Origin: an uncultured Lachnospira sp.
GTDB lineage: Bacteria; Bacillota; Clostridia; Lachnospirales; Lachnospiraceae
DNA: 64,000 bases
Reading direction: 5' to 3'
NCBI GenBank assembly: GCA_910587485.1
Contig: CAJUKN010000012.1
Location: 32,824-96,823 of the forward strand
Shown here: one piece after another, positions 50,146 to 59,881 of the stretch
How positions within the stretch are numbered: position 1 is the first letter of the stretch
How the letters are laid out: every line of letters begins with the position of its first letter
Made by a program: the position numbers and the translations under genes
Notes under the pieces: model-generated
What the model saw: the letters and a program-made list of their open reading frames with translations, nothing else
Told to the model about the DNA's origin: nothing
Database searches by the model: none

Positions 50146-51969
50146 ATGACATTAGACCAAGTACAAGATAAAGCCGCTAGACATGTCAGTGGTCCCGCAA
50201 TGATTTTAGCAGGACCAGGAAGCGGTAAAACAACCGTAATCACACATAGAATATGGAATCTTATCAAAGAAAATCATATTGATGAAAAGAAAATTCTTGT
50301 TATCACATTTACAAAGATGGCAGCAAAGCAGATGAAAGAACGGTTTTTAAAGCTTTGCAATAAAAGTTGGAGCGAAGTAGTTTTTGGCACATTTCATGCA
50401 ATTTTTTTTATGATTTTAAAAGATGTTTTTCATTATTGTTCAAATGATATTATAAAAGAAAAAGAACAGTGGCAATTTATTAAAAATCAGTTGTCTTTTC
50501 ATATGGTGTCTGTTCAAGATGAAAATAGCCTTGCAACAGATATTTTATCCGAAATATCAAAAGCAAAATCTCAAAAAATAGATATTCAAACATATATTTC
50601 GTTCAGTTGTGATCAAAATCTATTTCGTCGTCTTTATAAAGAGTATCAAGATATGTTGAGGCAAGAACATAAAATTGATTTTGAAGATATGATGATAATA
50701 ACATTAGAGATTCTTGAAAATAGAAAAGATATTTTAAGCGATTGGCAAAATAAATATGAGTATATTTTGGTAGATGAATTTCAAGATGCCGCACCTGTGC
50801 AATTACAGATTATTTGTTTATTATGTAAAATTCATAAAAATATATTTATTGTTGGAGATGACGACCAGAGTATTTATGGATTTCGAGGTGCAGCACCAAG
50901 TGTTATGAAAGATTTTATAAAAGTATATCCAGAAGCTTCTATATATAAGTTAAATATAAATTATCGCTCTAATAGATATATTGTAGAGATGGCAACCCAT
51001 TTAATTAATTATAATCAAGACCGTTTTTATAAAAATTTACAGGCGTTTCATTCATATGGTGATAAAGTAGATATTAGACAATTTGAAAATATAGCAGAGC
51101 AAAATCAATATATTATTAACCTTATTCATCAATGGAAAGAACTTGTAATACTTACTAGAACAAATAGTTGTGCAACTCATGTTATAAAAATGCTTGAACA
51201 ACAAGGCATTGAAGCCAAATCATCAGTTCGTCAAGATGATTTGTCAAGGCACTGGATTACACTAGATATAGCTGCCTATATTAAAATTGCCAGTGGCAGC
51301 AGGGAGCGTTCTGATTATTTAAGAATTATAAATAAACCTTGTCGATATATTAGTCGTGATTACTTTACAAAGGATATTGTTCATCTTGAAAGCGTAAAAA
51401 TAGATATGAAGCAAAAAAGACATGATGATAAATTAAAAGAACTATGTCAATTAGAAGAACATATAGAATTTATACGAAATATGACGACATATGCAAAAAT
51501 CAACTATATCCGAAAAGGAATTAATTATGAAGAATACATTAAAAATTATTGCAAGGAACGCTGCATTGACAGTAAGCCTTTTATTAATATTTTAGACTAT
51601 ATACAAGAGTGTGCTAAAGAAATTTCTTCATATGATGAATGGATGCAATGTATTTCAAAAAATAAAAGAAATGAAAAAAAGACATTATATGATACAATGT
51701 GTCATAAGACATTGTATCATGTTCAAGTATGTACTATGCACAGTTGCAAAGGACTAGAATTTGATAATGTATTATTAATTGATGTCAATGAGGGAATGAT
51801 ACCTTATAATAAAGCGGATACAAAAGAAGGACTTGAGGAAGAAAGAAGATTATTTTATGTAGCGGTTACAAGGGCAAAGCAAAGACTTTTTATCAGTTAT
51901 CTAAAAAAAAGATATGACCGAACCTTGCAACCGTCAAAATTTATAGGAGAATTGAACAATTCGTTGTAG
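50146..51969 (+). CDS. UvrD/PcrA-like superfamily 1 DNA helicase
   Basis: A 607-residue helicase with all SF1A motifs: AGPGSGKTTVITHRI (Walker A), ITFTKMAAKQM, FGTFHAIFF, YILVDEFQDAAPVQLQ (Walker B), VGDDDQSIYGFRGAAPS, LNINYRSNRYI, TMHSCKGLEFDNVLLIDVNE and FYVAVTRAKQRLFISYLK. PcrA is about 730 residues, so this is a compact form with shortened 1B/2B domains and no C-terminal polymerase-binding tail. Compact members are common beside the main pcrA in Clostridia. It is monocistronic, with AAGGGG before the ATG. Confidence 0.9.
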   Translation: MTLDQVQDKAARHVSGPAMILAGPGSGKTTVITHRIWNLIKENHIDEKKILVITFTKMAAKQMKERFLKLCNKSWSEVVFGTFHAIFFMILKDVFHYCSNDIIKEKEQWQFIKNQLSFHMVSVQDENSLATDILSEISKAKSQKIDIQTYISFSCDQNLFRRLYKEYQDMLRQEHKIDFEDMMIITLEILENRKDILSDWQNKYEYILVDEFQDAAPVQLQIICLLCKIHKNIFIVGDDDQSIYGFRGAAPSVMKDFIKVYPEASIYKLNINYRSNRYIVEMATHLINYNQDRFYKNLQAFHSYGDKVDIRQFENIAEQNQYIINLIHQWKELVILTRTNSCATHVIKMLEQQGIEAKSSVRQDDLSRHWITLDIAAYIKIASGSRERSDYLRIINKPCRYISRDYFTKDIVHLESVKIDMKQKRHDDKLKELCQLEEHIEFIRNMTTYAKINYIRKGINYEEYIKNYCKERCIDSKPFINILDYIQECAKEISSYDEWMQCISKNKRNEKKTLYDTMCHKTLYHVQVCTMHSCKGLEFDNVLLIDVNEGMIPYNKADTKEGLEEERRLFYVAVTRAKQRLFISYLKKRYDRTLQPSKFIGELNNSL

Positions 51970-51979
51970 GAATAAGACA

Positions 51980-52288
51980 TTAATTATCAGAATCATAGTC
52001 GTCGTCTTCACCATATAATTCTTCATATTCCATTGCATCAAGTTCTTCTTCAAAGGCTTCTGTAACAAGTTCATATTCTTCGTCAGAATCAATAGGTTCA
52101 AGGGTAGGTTCGGGGTCTGTTTCTATATAACGATATAAATATACCTCATCATTTTCTGCGGCTTCGCCTTCAAGCGGAAGAAGGGCAACATAATCATTAT
52201 CACCAGCAGGAAAGATTCTTACAATAGCACATTCACACGGTCCGTCATCTAAAAAGAGAATGACTGTATCATATTCATTATTATTCAT
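51980..52288 (-). CDS. DUF1292 acidic protein
   Basis: A 102-residue, very acidic protein of the DUF1292 family: YDTVILFLDDGPCECAIVRI, DYVALLPLE and EVYLYRYIE are the usual conserved segments, followed by a Glu/Asp-rich tail ending GEDDDYDSDN. Function is unknown; in Firmicutes it is often near the udk-yrzL-yrrK region, which is not the case here. The start at 52288 follows GGAGG by 8 nt. It converges on the helicase gene with 10 bp between stops. Confidence 0.88.
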   Translation of the reverse strand: MNNNEYDTVILFLDDGPCECAIVRIFPAGDNDYVALLPLEGEAAENDEVYLYRYIETDPEPTLEPIDSDEEYELVTEAFEEELDAMEYEELYGEDDDYDSDN

Positions 52289-52514
52289 TAAATAAACCTC
52301 CATATATGTTAAATTTACTTTAAGTTTATATGAAAAATTGTAATATTACAATAAGTTTATTCATAAATCTTTGTATAAAATTGAAATTAAAGTAACAACA
52401 TTTTGTAAACATGGAACAATATGTTAAAGTAGTCAAAAGAAGAAATTTATGTTACAATAAATAAATTAATTATGATTAAGAATTTTTAGTTCTTTGTACA
52501 GAAATGAGGAAAAT

Positions 52515-52970
52515 ATGGATAAAATTGATAAGAAATTAATTACATTATTGCAAGAAAATGCTAGAATGCCTTTAAAGGCATTGGCAGAAAATGTTTTTCT
52601 TTCTTCTCCAGCAGTGTCGGCAAGAATAGAAAGGTTAGAAAAAGAACAGATTATACAAGGATATGAAGTAAAAGTAAATCAATTAAAATTAGGATATCAT
52701 ATTACAGCTTTTATCAATTTGGAAGTAGCACCTGTTCAAAAACCAGAATTTTATCCTTTTATTACCTCCTGTCCGAATGTCGTGGAGTGTAATTGTGTTA
52801 CAGGGACATATTCAATGTTATTAAAAGTTGTATTTCCAAGCACATTGGAACTTGATTTATTTATTGGAAAACTCCAAAAATTTGGCAGAACCAGTACACA
52901 AATTGTATTTTCAACACCAGTTGCACCAAGAGGAATTGATGTCAATATTGATGTGCCGAAAGAGGATTAG
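52515..52970 (+). CDS. Lrp/AsnC-family transcriptional regulator
   Basis: A 151-residue Lrp-type regulator. The N-terminal helix-turn-helix MDKIDKKLITLLQENARMPL with VFLSSPAVSARIERLEKEQI and the C-terminal RAM domain (YHITAFINLEVAP; CPNVVECNCVTGTYSMLLKV) are typical. Such proteins sense amino acids. The start at 52515 follows GAGG; the preceding TACAGAAATGAGGA resembles the end of the pseudoknot leaders, but I see no matching hairpin. It lies 25 bp upstream of the MoxR gene and may be cotranscribed with it. Confidence 0.9.
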   Translation: MDKIDKKLITLLQENARMPLKALAENVFLSSPAVSARIERLEKEQIIQGYEVKVNQLKLGYHITAFINLEVAPVQKPEFYPFITSCPNVVECNCVTGTYSMLLKVVFPSTLELDLFIGKLQKFGRTSTQIVFSTPVAPRGIDVNIDVPKED

Positions 52971-52995
52971 TAAGCAATGAAAGGATTAAAGAAGT

Positions 52996-53952
52996 ATGGC
53001 AGATAAAGAAATGATACAAAAAAAAGCAACGCTGATAAGTGATAATATTAAAAATGTTATTGTTGGTAAATTAGATGTAAGCGATATGATACTTACTGCG
53101 TTGATAGCGGGAGGACATGTCTTGCTTGAAGATGTACCGGGAACAGGAAAAACAATGATAGCAAAATCATTTGCAAAATCAATTGATGCGGCATTTAGCA
53201 GAATACAATTTACACCAGATTTGCTCCCATCGGATATTACAGGAATTAATTATTACAATCAAAAGACAGGAGATTTTACATTTAGAAAAGGTCCTATATT
53301 TTCTAATATTATTCTTGCTGATGAGATTAATAGAGCAACACCAAGAACACAGTCTGCATTGTTAGAGTGTATGGAAGAGCGGCAAGTGACAGTTGATGGA
53401 GAAAGTTATCCATTGAATATGCCATTTATTGTAATAGCAACACAAAATCCAATTGAAACGGCGGGAACATATCAGCTGCCAGAAGCACAACTTGACCGGT
53501 TTTTATTGAAAATATCAATGGGGTATCCTGATAAACAGGAGGAATTAGCAATATTAAATCGATTTAAAGGCTCCAATCCATTTGATACTTTAAAAAATGT
53601 GTGTGGTGGACAAGATATACAAGATATGTGTGCAGAGGCAAAGAATGTTTTTGTGCATGAATCCATTATGAATTATATTATTGATATTGTTGTTAAAACT
53701 AGAGAACATGAAAATATAGCGATTGGGGTTAGTCCAAGAGGTACATTAAATATGGTAAATGCAGTAAGGGCATATGCTTATATTAAAGGTCGTCAATATG
53801 TAACGCCAGAAGATGTTAAAAAACTAGCAGTCAATGTATTTGCTCATAGACTGGTCTTAAAGCATGGAATGACAAGACAGGATAACAGACAGACCATTAT
53901 TAAGAATATTCTTGACACGGTTGCGGTGCCAACAGAGGATTGGGTGAAATGA
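52996..53952 (+). CDS. MoxR-family AAA+ ATPase
   Basis: A 318-residue MoxR ATPase. Walker A is EDVPGTGKTMIAK, Walker B ILADEINRATPRTQSALLEC, sensor 1 FIVIATQNPIETAGTYQLPE, arginine finger EAQLDRFLLKI and sensor 2 GVSPRGTLNM. MoxR proteins act as chaperones, usually together with DUF58 or VWA proteins. The next gene, a DUF58 protein, overlaps by 4 bp (ATGA), so the two work together. The client is unknown. Confidence 0.93.
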   Translation: MADKEMIQKKATLISDNIKNVIVGKLDVSDMILTALIAGGHVLLEDVPGTGKTMIAKSFAKSIDAAFSRIQFTPDLLPSDITGINYYNQKTGDFTFRKGPIFSNIILADEINRATPRTQSALLECMEERQVTVDGESYPLNMPFIVIATQNPIETAGTYQLPEAQLDRFLLKISMGYPDKQEELAILNRFKGSNPFDTLKNVCGGQDIQDMCAEAKNVFVHESIMNYIIDIVVKTREHENIAIGVSPRGTLNMVNAVRAYAYIKGRQYVTPEDVKKLAVNVFAHRLVLKHGMTRQDNRQTIIKNILDTVAVPTEDWVK

Positions 53953-55109
53953 TAATAATAGTAATGTTTATTGGTGCTTATGCTATGTATATGTTACTGC
54001 GAATTTTATATGCAAAAAGATGGAATAAAAATCTTACTGCCAATGTCAAGTTTTCTGTAGACCATGTTGTACAGGGCGAAACATTAGAGTTAGTGGAGAT
54101 TGTAACCAATAGAAAAAAATTGCCACTTGCATATATCAATTTAAAATTTGCAGTAGATAAAAGCATTTATTTTTCAGATGGCAGTGATAATTGGTGTATT
54201 ACCGACAAATCGTATCGCAATGATATTTTTTCGTTGATGATGTATCAAAAAGTAACTAGAAGCATACCCATAAAGTGCAGTAAAAGAGGCGTATATATTA
54301 TTGATAAATTAGAACTGGTTTCTAATGGATTATTTATGAATGATGTATGTGTAATGGGAGTTGAACAATATACAGAAGTTACAGTATATCCAAATGCTTC
54401 TGATGTCAAGGAAATTGAAGTGTTATATGCTAAAGTAATGGGGAGTGTTGAACGAAATAGACAATTCAATCCAGACCCATTTGCTTTTAGACAGATACGT
54501 GAATATGACACATTCGACCCTATGAATTTAATTAATTGGAAAGCATCGGCAAAAACAGGACAACTGATGGTGAATCAGTATAACGAAACAACAAGTCAGT
54601 CCGTCTGTATTTTATTGAATCTTGAGTCTGAAGGAATGTTGAGATATGATGGGATAAGTGAGCAGTCTATTTCTATAGCTGCTGGTTTGGCACAAATGTT
54701 ATTAGAACAAGGTATTCATGTATCCATGTTGTGTAATGCCAGAGGATATGGTGATAAAGAGATTACAAAAGTAGAACCTAGTGTAGGATTTGCTCATTTG
54801 AATGTAATTAATACAGCGTTAGCAAGAATTAGTCTGGATAGTGAAATAACGGATTTTTGTACGCTTCTTGACGATTACAGCAACCATTTTACAAGATCTA
54901 TTTTTCTTGGCAGCGATATTGAAAGCACATTATATATTATGATTTCACAAAACAGCAGACAAAATCTTCAACAATGTTTTGATAAGCTGTCAGGAAGAAA
55001 CACGTTATCAATGTGGATATTGCCATATTTTAAAGGAATGGAAGCAAAATTATCATACACAGAGGCAGAATGTATTATGTGGGAGGTGGCATATGGTGCA
55101 GAAGGATAA
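53949..55109 (+). CDS. DUF58 domain membrane protein
   Basis: A 386-residue protein with one N-terminal transmembrane segment (MIIIVMFIGAYAMYMLLRIL), a beta-rich region (residues 25-170) and the DUF58 signature PDPFAFRQIREYDTFDPMNL with INWKASAKTGQLMVNQYNET, followed by a VWA-like fold (SVCILLNLE). DUF58 proteins are the constant partners of MoxR ATPases. Its ATG overlaps the moxR stop, and its end overlaps the next gene by 17 bp, so the three genes form a coupled operon. Confidence 0.9.
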   Translation: MIIIVMFIGAYAMYMLLRILYAKRWNKNLTANVKFSVDHVVQGETLELVEIVTNRKKLPLAYINLKFAVDKSIYFSDGSDNWCITDKSYRNDIFSLMMYQKVTRSIPIKCSKRGVYIIDKLELVSNGLFMNDVCVMGVEQYTEVTVYPNASDVKEIEVLYAKVMGSVERNRQFNPDPFAFRQIREYDTFDPMNLINWKASAKTGQLMVNQYNETTSQSVCILLNLESEGMLRYDGISEQSISIAAGLAQMLLEQGIHVSMLCNARGYGDKEITKVEPSVGFAHLNVINTALARISLDSEITDFCTLLDDYSNHFTRSIFLGSDIESTLYIMISQNSRQNLQQCFDKLSGRNTLSMWILPYFKGMEAKLSYTEAECIMWEVAYGAEG

Positions 55110-56418
55110 ATCAAGAGCATGGTTGTCTTTTATTGAAATGCTTGAACAGTGCATTGTATTTCTGGCAGCAATTTATACATTCTACTTTGGGTTATTTAAG
55201 ATGGATAATACTGCTATACTCTATGGTTTGTGGGTTCCGGCAGTTACAATATTGGCGTTTGCCGCAAGAAAATGGGTGCAAAAAATTCAACTGTTTATTT
55301 TTTCTAATATATTTATATTTATTATAGCATATATTTTTTCAATAAGTGATGAAATGATATTAAGCAATATGATTATGGCATTGGTTATAAGTTTGTATTC
55401 AATAAAGTTGAAAAATCATAAAATAAGCCTTATCACAGACCAAGAGATGCCTATTAGAGATGGTTATACAGCTTCACAAGCGAAAGAAAAAGCATTAAAG
55501 TCAATGCTTATCAGTGAGGCTGTTCCTATCTATGCTGTCGCTATCATAATAATAGGTTATATAGTTGGCTCCATTCAAAATATGGAAGTGTTGATGATGG
55601 TAGAAGCCCTTTTAAGTATTGTATTTGTGTTGCTGGCATTGATTCATAATAATGCCAATTATATGTATCGAATATTTCAACTGAATAAAGATAAAGCAGA
55701 TTTTCCTGCTGGACAATTAAAATATGTGAATAAATATGTGAATATTATTTCTATTGTATTAATTATGCTTAGTATGTTGGCTTTTTACAATGGTAAATAT
55801 GGCAATATGTTTTCTTTGGTACAGTCTGGAGCATATCAAATAATAAGACTGCTTATTAGCGCTTTTTTATTTCTTTTAGGTCTTAGTGGTGGTGACAGTG
55901 AAGTAAAGGAGCCAATAAAAGAAAATAAAGACCCACAAGACTATATTGATGATACAGAGTTGGAATATACAGACTCACCAATACTAGAAGCAATAGCAGA
56001 AGCCGTAGGATTTCTTTTGATATTAGCAATATTTGCAGGAATCATTTATATATTGGTTCATTATATAAAAAATTTTAATCGGACAAAAAAACAAGGTTTT
56101 GATATCGTTGAATTTGTTAAGCCAAAAGAAGAAAAAGAATATGTAAAAAAGGCTTACACAAAAAATCATTACAAAGAATCCAAATCCGTGAAATCGGTAC
56201 GAAAAATATATAAAATGGCGATTTTAAAAGGCACAAAAGGGGATGTCCCTGATTGTTCAAGTTTGCCTTCTAAGTTGACAAAAGATAATATAACAGAAGA
56301 TGAAATTAAAGCGGCAGCAATAACACAAATCTACGAAAAAGCGCGATATTCAGAAGAAAAGATAACAGAAGAAGAAACAGATTTGATAAAAAATTATATA
56401 AATAATGCTTTTAAATAA
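55093..56418 (+). CDS. Polytopic membrane protein of the MoxR-DUF58 operon (DUF4129-like tail)
   Basis: A 441-residue protein with about eight hydrophobic helices (for example IVFLAAIYTFYFGLF, LFIFSNIFIFIIAYIFSI, YAVAIIIIGYIVGSI, LLILAIFAGIIYILVHYI) and a basic cytoplasmic C-terminal region ending with KARYSEEKITEEETDLIKNY, which resembles the DUF4129 domain found at the end of TgpA-like transglutaminase proteins. The transglutaminase core itself is missing. The start at 55093 follows GGGAGG by 6 nt within the DUF58 gene. It probably completes the MoxR-DUF58 membrane complex. Confidence 0.7.
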   Translation: MVQKDKSRAWLSFIEMLEQCIVFLAAIYTFYFGLFKMDNTAILYGLWVPAVTILAFAARKWVQKIQLFIFSNIFIFIIAYIFSISDEMILSNMIMALVISLYSIKLKNHKISLITDQEMPIRDGYTASQAKEKALKSMLISEAVPIYAVAIIIIGYIVGSIQNMEVLMMVEALLSIVFVLLALIHNNANYMYRIFQLNKDKADFPAGQLKYVNKYVNIISIVLIMLSMLAFYNGKYGNMFSLVQSGAYQIIRLLISAFLFLLGLSGGDSEVKEPIKENKDPQDYIDDTELEYTDSPILEAIAEAVGFLLILAIFAGIIYILVHYIKNFNRTKKQGFDIVEFVKPKEEKEYVKKAYTKNHYKESKSVKSVRKIYKMAILKGTKGDVPDCSSLPSKLTKDNITEDEIKAAAITQIYEKARYSEEKITEEETDLIKNYINNAFK

Positions 56419-56484
56419 AACTTTTTGAAGGTTAATACGTATACAATAATATATGCTTCTTGCTAAATTTTGGAAGGATATAGA

Positions 56485-57552
56485 ATGATAAAAAATGTGA
56501 TTGATACTTTCGTATTAACACAGAAAAGAGGTACTATGGAAAGCTTAAAAAAATTAAAAAAAGAAATTGCGATATTAACCATTTTTATATTAATTATAGG
56601 AACAATCATTCTATTTTTTTTATATCAAAAAAATGTTGAAGGTAGTATATTTAGTGAAAAAGTGCAAAAAGAAACAGAAAATAATATGATATCCGATGAT
56701 AGTCAAGATAAGGGTAGAGAACATCTTGATATGAATAATGAAGATGAGATTGATATAAGTGTAGATACAAAAAATGGTAATAACACAGAAGCTTATATTG
56801 AAGAAACACGTCTTGAGGATATGAAAGAGTTTAGTGATACACCCAATAATATGGTTATTAATGATAATAGTAGTGATGGGGAAGAGGAAGTTATTGAGGG
56901 AAGTTGGCTAAGTAAGTATACAGTAACGCCAGAGATTTTAAAAGAATATTCAATTTTATGGGAGTCTGGAAGTATAAAAAAGAAATTAAATGTAACAGAA
57001 TTGTTGCAAAGTCCAGAATTGCCATCTGGCTGTGAAGTTACATCGCTTACAGCCTCTTTAAATTATCTTGATTATGATATTGATAAAATAACAATGACAA
57101 ATAACTATTTAGATATGGGTGCAATAGGTGAAACAAATCCCTATAAGGCATTTATAGGAACACCAGATGATAATGGGGCATATGGTTGTTTTGCTCCTGT
57201 AATTATAAATTGTGCGAATAAATTTTTAAATGATATCAATGCAGAACATATGGCATATGATTATAGTAATAATGATTTACAATCTTTATTTAAACAGATT
57301 GATTTGGGGTATCCAGTTATTATATGGGCAACAATTGATATGTTAGATACTTACACTAGTGCGGTATGGAATATTGATGGTGAAGAAATACGTTTTCCAG
57401 CAAATGAACATTGTCTTTTGCTTACAGGATATGATTATGAACACTCTGTTGTTCATATTATGGACCCAATGAAAGGAAATGTTACATATGATATGGCACT
57501 GTTTAACTATCGCTTTAATCAGATAGGAAATCAGGCAGTTGTAATAAAATAA
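56485..57552 (+). CDS. Membrane-anchored C39-like cysteine peptidase family protein
   Basis: A 355-residue protein. After about 30 residues comes one transmembrane helix (IAILTIFILIIGTIILFFLY), an acidic, disordered linker of about 100 residues and a papain-like Peptidase_C39_2 domain (residues 165-355). Catalytic candidates are Cys in ELPSGCEVTSL, His in PANEHCLLLTGYD and Asp in HIMDPMKGN. The domain faces outside. Such proteins may process or bind surface peptides. The start at 56485 is 7 nt after GGAAGGA; an ATG at 56536 with its own GAGG is an alternative. It follows the MoxR-DUF58 operon by 66 bp. Confidence 0.8.
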   Translation: MIKNVIDTFVLTQKRGTMESLKKLKKEIAILTIFILIIGTIILFFLYQKNVEGSIFSEKVQKETENNMISDDSQDKGREHLDMNNEDEIDISVDTKNGNNTEAYIEETRLEDMKEFSDTPNNMVINDNSSDGEEEVIEGSWLSKYTVTPEILKEYSILWESGSIKKKLNVTELLQSPELPSGCEVTSLTASLNYLDYDIDKITMTNNYLDMGAIGETNPYKAFIGTPDDNGAYGCFAPVIINCANKFLNDINAEHMAYDYSNNDLQSLFKQIDLGYPVIIWATIDMLDTYTSAVWNIDGEEIRFPANEHCLLLTGYDYEHSVVHIMDPMKGNVTYDMALFNYRFNQIGNQAVVIK

Positions 57553-57553
57553 G

Positions 57554-57582
57554 GAACCGTTCGGTATGGTTCGTTTATATAA
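57554..57582 (+). terminator. Weak hairpin after the C39-like gene
   Basis: GAACC (57554-57558) and GGTTC (57568-57572) with a 9-nt loop, followed by GTTTATAT; a weak terminator candidate. Confidence 0.4.
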
Positions 57583-57701
57583 GCAAGGTTTGCTGTGAAA
57601 TAATGAAAAAATAATGTAGGAATCGTTGCAAATGGTGTAATGAAATGTTACAAAATAGATAATATGAAAAAAGTTATTGAAAAAAAGTACAAAAAGATAT
57701 C

Positions 57702-57730
57702 TTGACAATAGAACTATTTTTTTGTATAGT
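57702..57730 (+). promoter_or_regulatory. Promoter of the T-box-leuA unit
   Basis: TTGACA (57702-57707) and TATAGT (57725-57730), 17-bp spacer, directly ahead of the T-box leader. Confidence 0.85.
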
Positions 57731-57744
57731 AAGAAAAGTAATAT

Positions 57745-58079
57745 AAAAAAGGCTATGAAGAGAAATAGTAGATGTTGACTGGTTTCAGAGAGTTGTCGGG
57801 TGGTGCGAGACAATAGAAGGAAGACATTGAACTCGTCTTGGAGCTGCTATCTGAAATTAATTGTATGCTATTTATACATTAAGATTAGGCATAGACGGAT
57901 GCCAACCGTTATCATGGACAGAATATAAGACAGGTAGTCTTAAGACAAAATTGCCTAAGACAGTATTGTCCGTATTCAGTGAGGGCGCGATTAAATTATC
58001 GTGAATAAGAGTGGTACCGCGTGAGACTTTTCGTCTTTCGTCTCTTGACATACGCATGTCAGGGGCGGAAGACTTTTTT
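57745..58079 (+). promoter_or_regulatory. T-box riboswitch with leucine specifier
   Basis: The leader shows the T-box order: Stem I with AGAGAGTTGTCGGGTGG and the specifier region GAACTCGTCTTGGAGC, in which CTC (57832-57834) is a leucine codon; a linker; the antiterminator T-box AAGAGTGGTACCGCG (58007-58021); and a strong terminator (58033-58073) followed by six Ts. Uncharged tRNA-Leu would pair with CTC and the T-box and let transcription continue into leuA. Confidence 0.93.
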
Positions 58080-58197
58080 GTATCATAGGAATTTTATTCT
58101 TATGGGATATTACTTTTGACAAGCAATAAGTCAAATGATATGTTTGCATGAATCTCTGACAGGCAAATTTCAATTTTATTTTTTGGAGGTAAAAAAG

Positions 58198-59871
58198 ATG
58201 TTTGATTACAGACAGTACAAGAGAGGCTATTTTATGCCACCAGTTCCAAGTTATGACTGGGTAAAAAAAGAGTATATTGATAAAGCGCCTATTTGGTGTT
58301 CAGTAGATTTAAGAGATGGCAATCAGGCTCTTATAGAGCCAATGAGCCTTGAGGAAAAATTGGAATTTTTTAATATGCTTATTGAAGTGGGATTTAAGGA
58401 AATTGAAGTAGGATTTCCTGCTGCCTCTGAAACCGAATACACATTTTTAAGAACCTTAATTGAAAAAAATATGATTCCTGATGATGTGACCATTCAAGTG
58501 CTTACACAGGCAAGAGAACATATTATTAAAAGGACATTTGAGGCTGTAAAGGGTGCACCAAAAGTTATTGTTCATCTGTATAATTCAACGTCATTAGCAC
58601 AAAGAGAGCAAGTGTTTGCCATGTCTAAAGATGAAATTAAACAGCTTGCAGTTGATGGAGCCATTATGTTAAAAGAATTAGCTCAAAAAGATGGCGGTAA
58701 TTTTGCGTTTGAATACAGTCCAGAAAGTTTTACAGGCACAGAAGTAGAGTACGCATTGGAAGTATGTAATGCAGTTATTGATATCTGGGAGCCAACAAGT
58801 GAAAAGAAATGTATTATTAATCTTCCAGCTACAGTAGAAATGTCACTTCCTCATATTTTTGCAAGTCAAATTGAGTATATGAGTAAAAATATGCACAGTC
58901 GTGAAAATGTTATATTATCACTTCACCCACATAATGACAGAAGTACAGGTGTTGCCGATGCAGAACTTGGCATTTTAGCAGGGGCAGACCGTATTGAGGG
59001 GACATTGTTTGGCAATGGTGAAAGAACAGGTAATGTTGATATTATAGCACTTGGCATGAATATGTACTCGCATGGAGTTGACCCAAAATTAGATTTTTCG
59101 GATATGCCAAAATTGGCAGAAACCTACGAGCGATTAACACAAATGACGATTGGCGACAGGCATCCATATTGTGGAAAACTGGTGTTTGCAGCATTTTCTG
59201 GCTCACATCAAGATGCGATATCAAAGGGAATGCACTATCGAGTGGAACATGACCAAGACCATTGGACAGTACCATATCTTCCAATTAATCCAGAAGATGT
59301 TGGACGCACATATGATTCAGATGTTATCCGAATTAACAGTCTGTCAGGCAAGGGCGGCGTTGCCTATGTTTTAGAGCATAATTATGGAATGATTATTCCT
59401 AAAAAGATGAGAGAAGATTTAGGATATGCGGTAAAAGATGTCTCTGATGTCAAGCATAAAGAACTTTCTCCAGATGAAGTACTTGCTATATTTGAAAGCC
59501 GATATAAAAAATATACGCCAGAATTTAAGATTGTAGAAGTTCATTTTAAGCAGATTAATGGAATACAAACTACTGTTACAATAGAAAAAGATGGCGAGCG
59601 AACCAATATAGAGGCAGGCGGCAATGGACGTCTTAATGCAGTGAGCAACGCATTGGCACAATATTTTAATGCACCATGCAATATATGCTGCTATGAGGAA
59701 CATACACTAAATAATAAAGGCTCAGAATCCAGTGCGATTGCTTATGTGGGTATAACAGGCAGTGACAATAAAAATTATTTTGGTATTGGTATAGACCATG
59801 ATATTATCAGAGCTTCTATTGATGCCTTAGAATCTGCTATGAATCGTAGTCTTGAAGGGAATAAAAATTAG
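58198..59871 (+). CDS. leuA: 2-isopropylmalate synthase (long type)
   Basis: A 557-residue enzyme that condenses acetyl-CoA and 2-ketoisovalerate in the first step of leucine synthesis. The DRE-TIM barrel shows CSVDLRDGNQALIEPMSLEE, EIEVGFPAASETEY, LSLHPHNDRSTGVADAELG (metal-binding His) and GNGERTGNVDI; the C-terminal leucine-binding LeuA dimer domain (residues 430-550) includes EAGGNGRLNAVSNALAQ. The length and YKRGYFMPPVPSYDWV start fit the LeuA2 type of actinobacteria and many Clostridia. GGAGG lies 8-9 nt before the ATG. It is controlled by the leucine T-box; no other leu genes follow. Confidence 0.95.
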   Translation: MFDYRQYKRGYFMPPVPSYDWVKKEYIDKAPIWCSVDLRDGNQALIEPMSLEEKLEFFNMLIEVGFKEIEVGFPAASETEYTFLRTLIEKNMIPDDVTIQVLTQAREHIIKRTFEAVKGAPKVIVHLYNSTSLAQREQVFAMSKDEIKQLAVDGAIMLKELAQKDGGNFAFEYSPESFTGTEVEYALEVCNAVIDIWEPTSEKKCIINLPATVEMSLPHIFASQIEYMSKNMHSRENVILSLHPHNDRSTGVADAELGILAGADRIEGTLFGNGERTGNVDIIALGMNMYSHGVDPKLDFSDMPKLAETYERLTQMTIGDRHPYCGKLVFAAFSGSHQDAISKGMHYRVEHDQDHWTVPYLPINPEDVGRTYDSDVIRINSLSGKGGVAYVLEHNYGMIIPKKMREDLGYAVKDVSDVKHKELSPDEVLAIFESRYKKYTPEFKIVEVHFKQINGIQTTVTIEKDGERTNIEAGGNGRLNAVSNALAQYFNAPCNICCYEEHTLNNKGSESSAIAYVGITGSDNKNYFGIGIDHDIIRASIDALESAMNRSLEGNKN

Positions 59872-59881
59872 ATAATTATTT

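Noticed and set aside
52440..52514. Fifth pseudoknot leader before the Lrp gene (TACAGAAATGAGGA)
   Set aside because: Only the Shine-Dalgarno-proximal sequence matches; no hairpin with a complementary loop is found upstream.
57343..57813. A 156-codon minus-strand frame over the end of the C39-like gene and the leuA leader
   Set aside because: It overlaps the promoter and first part of the T-box and has the composition of antisense AT-rich DNA.
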